64,000 nucleotides of DNA from Claveliimonas bilis (GTDB lineage: Bacteria > Bacillota > Clostridia > Lachnospirales > Lachnospiraceae), in contig NZ_AP027742.1 in the NCBI RefSeq assembly GCF_030296775.1, forward strand, positions 434,001 through 498,000, given 5' to 3'. Both the position numbers and the translations under genes were made by a program. Of this stretch, positions 63,201 to 64,000 are shown one piece after another (within the stretch, counting starts at the first letter, position 1; every line of letters begins with the position of its first letter). A model generated the notes under the pieces. That model worked only from the letters and a program-made list of their open reading frames with translations, was not told the DNA's origin and made no database searches.

Positions 63201-64000
63201 ACATCGGACAGGTATTGGAGATCCATCTGTCTCTGGCGGCTAAGGCTCTTGGCTTTAACATTGCAACACCGGTATTTGACGGCGCGGATGAAAATGACAT
63301 CATGGATACACTTGACCTGGCAAATGATTACGTAAACTTAAGCTGGGAAGAGTTTGAAGCAAAGCATAAAGAAGAACTGCTTCCGGAAGTAATGCAGTAT
63401 CTGTATGATAACAGAGATCACAGAAAACTGTGGAAAGGAGTGCCTATTTCCAGAGATGGTAAAGTGCGTCTCCGCGACGGACGTACCGGAGAATTTTTCG
63501 ACAGTCCGGTTACCATCGGACACATGCACTATCTGAAACTGCATCACCTGGTAGACGATAAGATCCATGCAAGATCTACCGGTCCGTACTCTCTGGTAAC
63601 ACAGCAGCCTCTTGGAGGAAAAGCGCAGTTCGGCGGACAGCGTTTCGGAGAAATGGAGGTTTGGGCGCTGGAAGCTTACGGCGCATCTTACACACTGCAG
63701 GAAATCCTTACAGTGAAATCTGACGATGTGGTGGGACGTGTCAAGACTTATGAAGCCATCATCAAAGGGGAGAATATTCCTGAACCGGGTATTCCGGAAT
63801 CCTTCAAGGTATTGCTCAAAGAGCTGCAGTCCCTCGGTCTGGATGTCCGCGTTCTGCGCGATGACAACACAGAAGTTGAGATCATGGAGACTGTGGATAT
63901 GGGAGAAACAGATTTCCGCTCACTGATGAATGAGGACAGAAAGTACCAGGATGACGGAGAAAATCTGGGAGAACACGGATACACTGCGCAGGAATTTCAG
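60236..64000 (+). CDS. rpoB: RNA polymerase beta subunit (partial, runs off the right edge)
   Basis: ATG 60236 with GAGGAG upstream; 1255 codons are open to the window end and the gene continues. All domains up to the C-terminal clamp region are visible. The rifampicin pocket reads [20 protein letters not shown] followed by [13 protein letters not shown], with the wild-type Asp, His and Ser at the usual resistance sites, so no rifampicin-resistance change is seen there. [15 protein letters not shown] marks the active-site region. It has its own promoter, as in other clostridia. Confidence 0.98.
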   Translation, partial: MEKNRIRPIKSGKSSRMSYSRQKEVLQMPNLIEVQKDSYQWFLDEGLKEVFDDISPISDYSGHLSLEFVDFTLCEKDVKYTIEECKERDATYAAPLKVRVRLHNKETDEINEHEIFMGDLPLMTATGTFVINGAERVIVSQLVRSPGIYYAIAHDKLGKRLFSSTVIPNRGAWLEYETDSNDVFYVRVDRTRKVPITVLIRALGIGTNPEIIELFGEEPKILASFEKDAATNYQEGLLELYKKIRPGEPLAVDSAESLITSMFFDPRRYDLAKVGRYKFNKKLLLRNRIAGHTLAEDVVSPLTGEVIAEAGTLVTREMADDIQNAAVPYVWIEHSEDERKIKVLSNMMVDLKSIVDIDPQEVGVTELVYYPVLSGLLEETAGDIEELKSAIRRDIHDLIPKHITKEDILASINYNIHLEYGLGNDDDIDHLGNRRIRAVGELLQNQYRIGLSRLERVVRERMTTQDLEGISPQSLINIKPVTAAVKEFFGSSQLSQFMDQNNPLGELTHKRRLSALGPGGLSRDRAGFEVRDVHYSHYGRMCPIETPEGPNIGLINSLATYARINQYGFVEAPYRKVDKSDPKNPRVTDEVVYMTADEEDNYHVAQANEPLDEEGHFIRKNVSGRYRDETQEYERTMFDYMDVSPKMVFSVATALIPFLENDDANRALMGSNMQRQAVPLLMTEAPVVGTGMEEKAAVDSGVCVVAEEGGVVERSTSTEITVRQDDNVLKKYKLTKFLRSNQSNCYNQRPIVFKGDRVEKGQVIADGPSTSNGEMALGKNPLIGFMTWEGYNYEDAVLLSERLVQDDVYTSVHIEEYEAEARDTKLGPEEITRDIPGVGDDALKNLDERGIIRIGAEVRAGDILVGKVTPKGETELTAEERLLRAIFGEKAREVRDTSLKVPHGEYGIVVDAKVFTREHGDELSPGVNQAVRIYIAQKRKISVGDKMAGRHGNKGVVSRVLPVEDMPFLPNGRPLDIVLNPLGVPSRMNIGQVLEIHLSLAAKALGFNIATPVFDGADENDIMDTLDLANDYVNLSWEEFEAKHKEELLPEVMQYLYDNRDHRKLWKGVPISRDGKVRLRDGRTGEFFDSPVTIGHMHYLKLHHLVDDKIHARSTGPYSLVTQQPLGGKAQFGGQRFGEMEVWALEAYGASYTLQEILTVKSDDVVGRVKTYEAIIKGENIPEPGIPESFKVLLKELQSLGLDVRVLRDDNTEVEIMETVDMGETDFRSLMNEDRKYQDDGENLGEHGYTAQEFQ

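Noticed and set aside
60452..63984. Several minus-strand frames inside rpoB
   Set aside because: All are antisense shadows of a highly conserved gene with no independent signals.

Overview
The window suggests a gut Firmicute, most likely a Lachnospiraceae relative. The right end (about 58.44-64 kb) is ordinary chromosome: an L10-type leader RNA, rplJ, rplL and rpoB, with protein sequences of clostridial type. Almost everything to the left is mobile DNA. No strain or element name can be fixed from sequence alone.

Layout, outside to inside. Element A (left of the window to about 58.44 kb) is a conjugative element with a type IV secretion module (VirD4, Maff2, TrbL/VirB6, PrgI, VirB4, NlpC/P60 hydrolase), topoisomerase III, relaxase and MobC, and a large serine recombinase at its right end. 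It sits in the 3' part of a glpP-like antiterminator gene, whose last ~57 codons survive at 58439-58609. Its maff2 gene is split: the 5' half is at 765-905 and the 3' half at about 34256-34344. Between them lies element B (about 906-34255), a mobilizable element with a MobA/MobL relaxase, an RSF1010-like oriT, a CHC2 primase, a VapE-type helicase and its own serine recombinase beside the right junction. B carries a GIY-YIG / DUF / MoxR-VWA / XRE gene set, and that xre gene is split in turn by element C (4017-12672). C is AT-rich, with a Tn916/ICEBs1-like oriT, a MobT relaxase and a serine recombinase that is itself interrupted by an IS3-family insertion with a 3-bp target duplication. B also holds a GC-rich mobilization and replication block, D (about 13.15-20.67 kb), with sigma-like regulators, MobC, relaxase, replisome organizer, DnaC and recombinase. 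After D comes an aminoglycoside/streptothricin resistance block (20.8-25.2 kb: nucleotidyltransferase, methyltransferase, aadE, sat4, aphA-3).

The four serine recombinases belong to A, B, C and D. Each is preceded by a short TnpW-like protein and by a dyad over or next to the promoter, a shared control layout. A and C also share a ~185-nt conserved noncoding block upstream of the tnpW gene, a candidate structured RNA or DNA site. A carries anti-restriction and DNA-modification genes (MT-A70, SPPY-class methyltransferase, PP-loop enzyme, ArdA-ArdC multidomain protein), an IS91-family element, and an RlmN/Cfr-family radical-SAM gene behind a tet-like leader-peptide/attenuator region. D appears to have a replication origin embedded in its replication gene.
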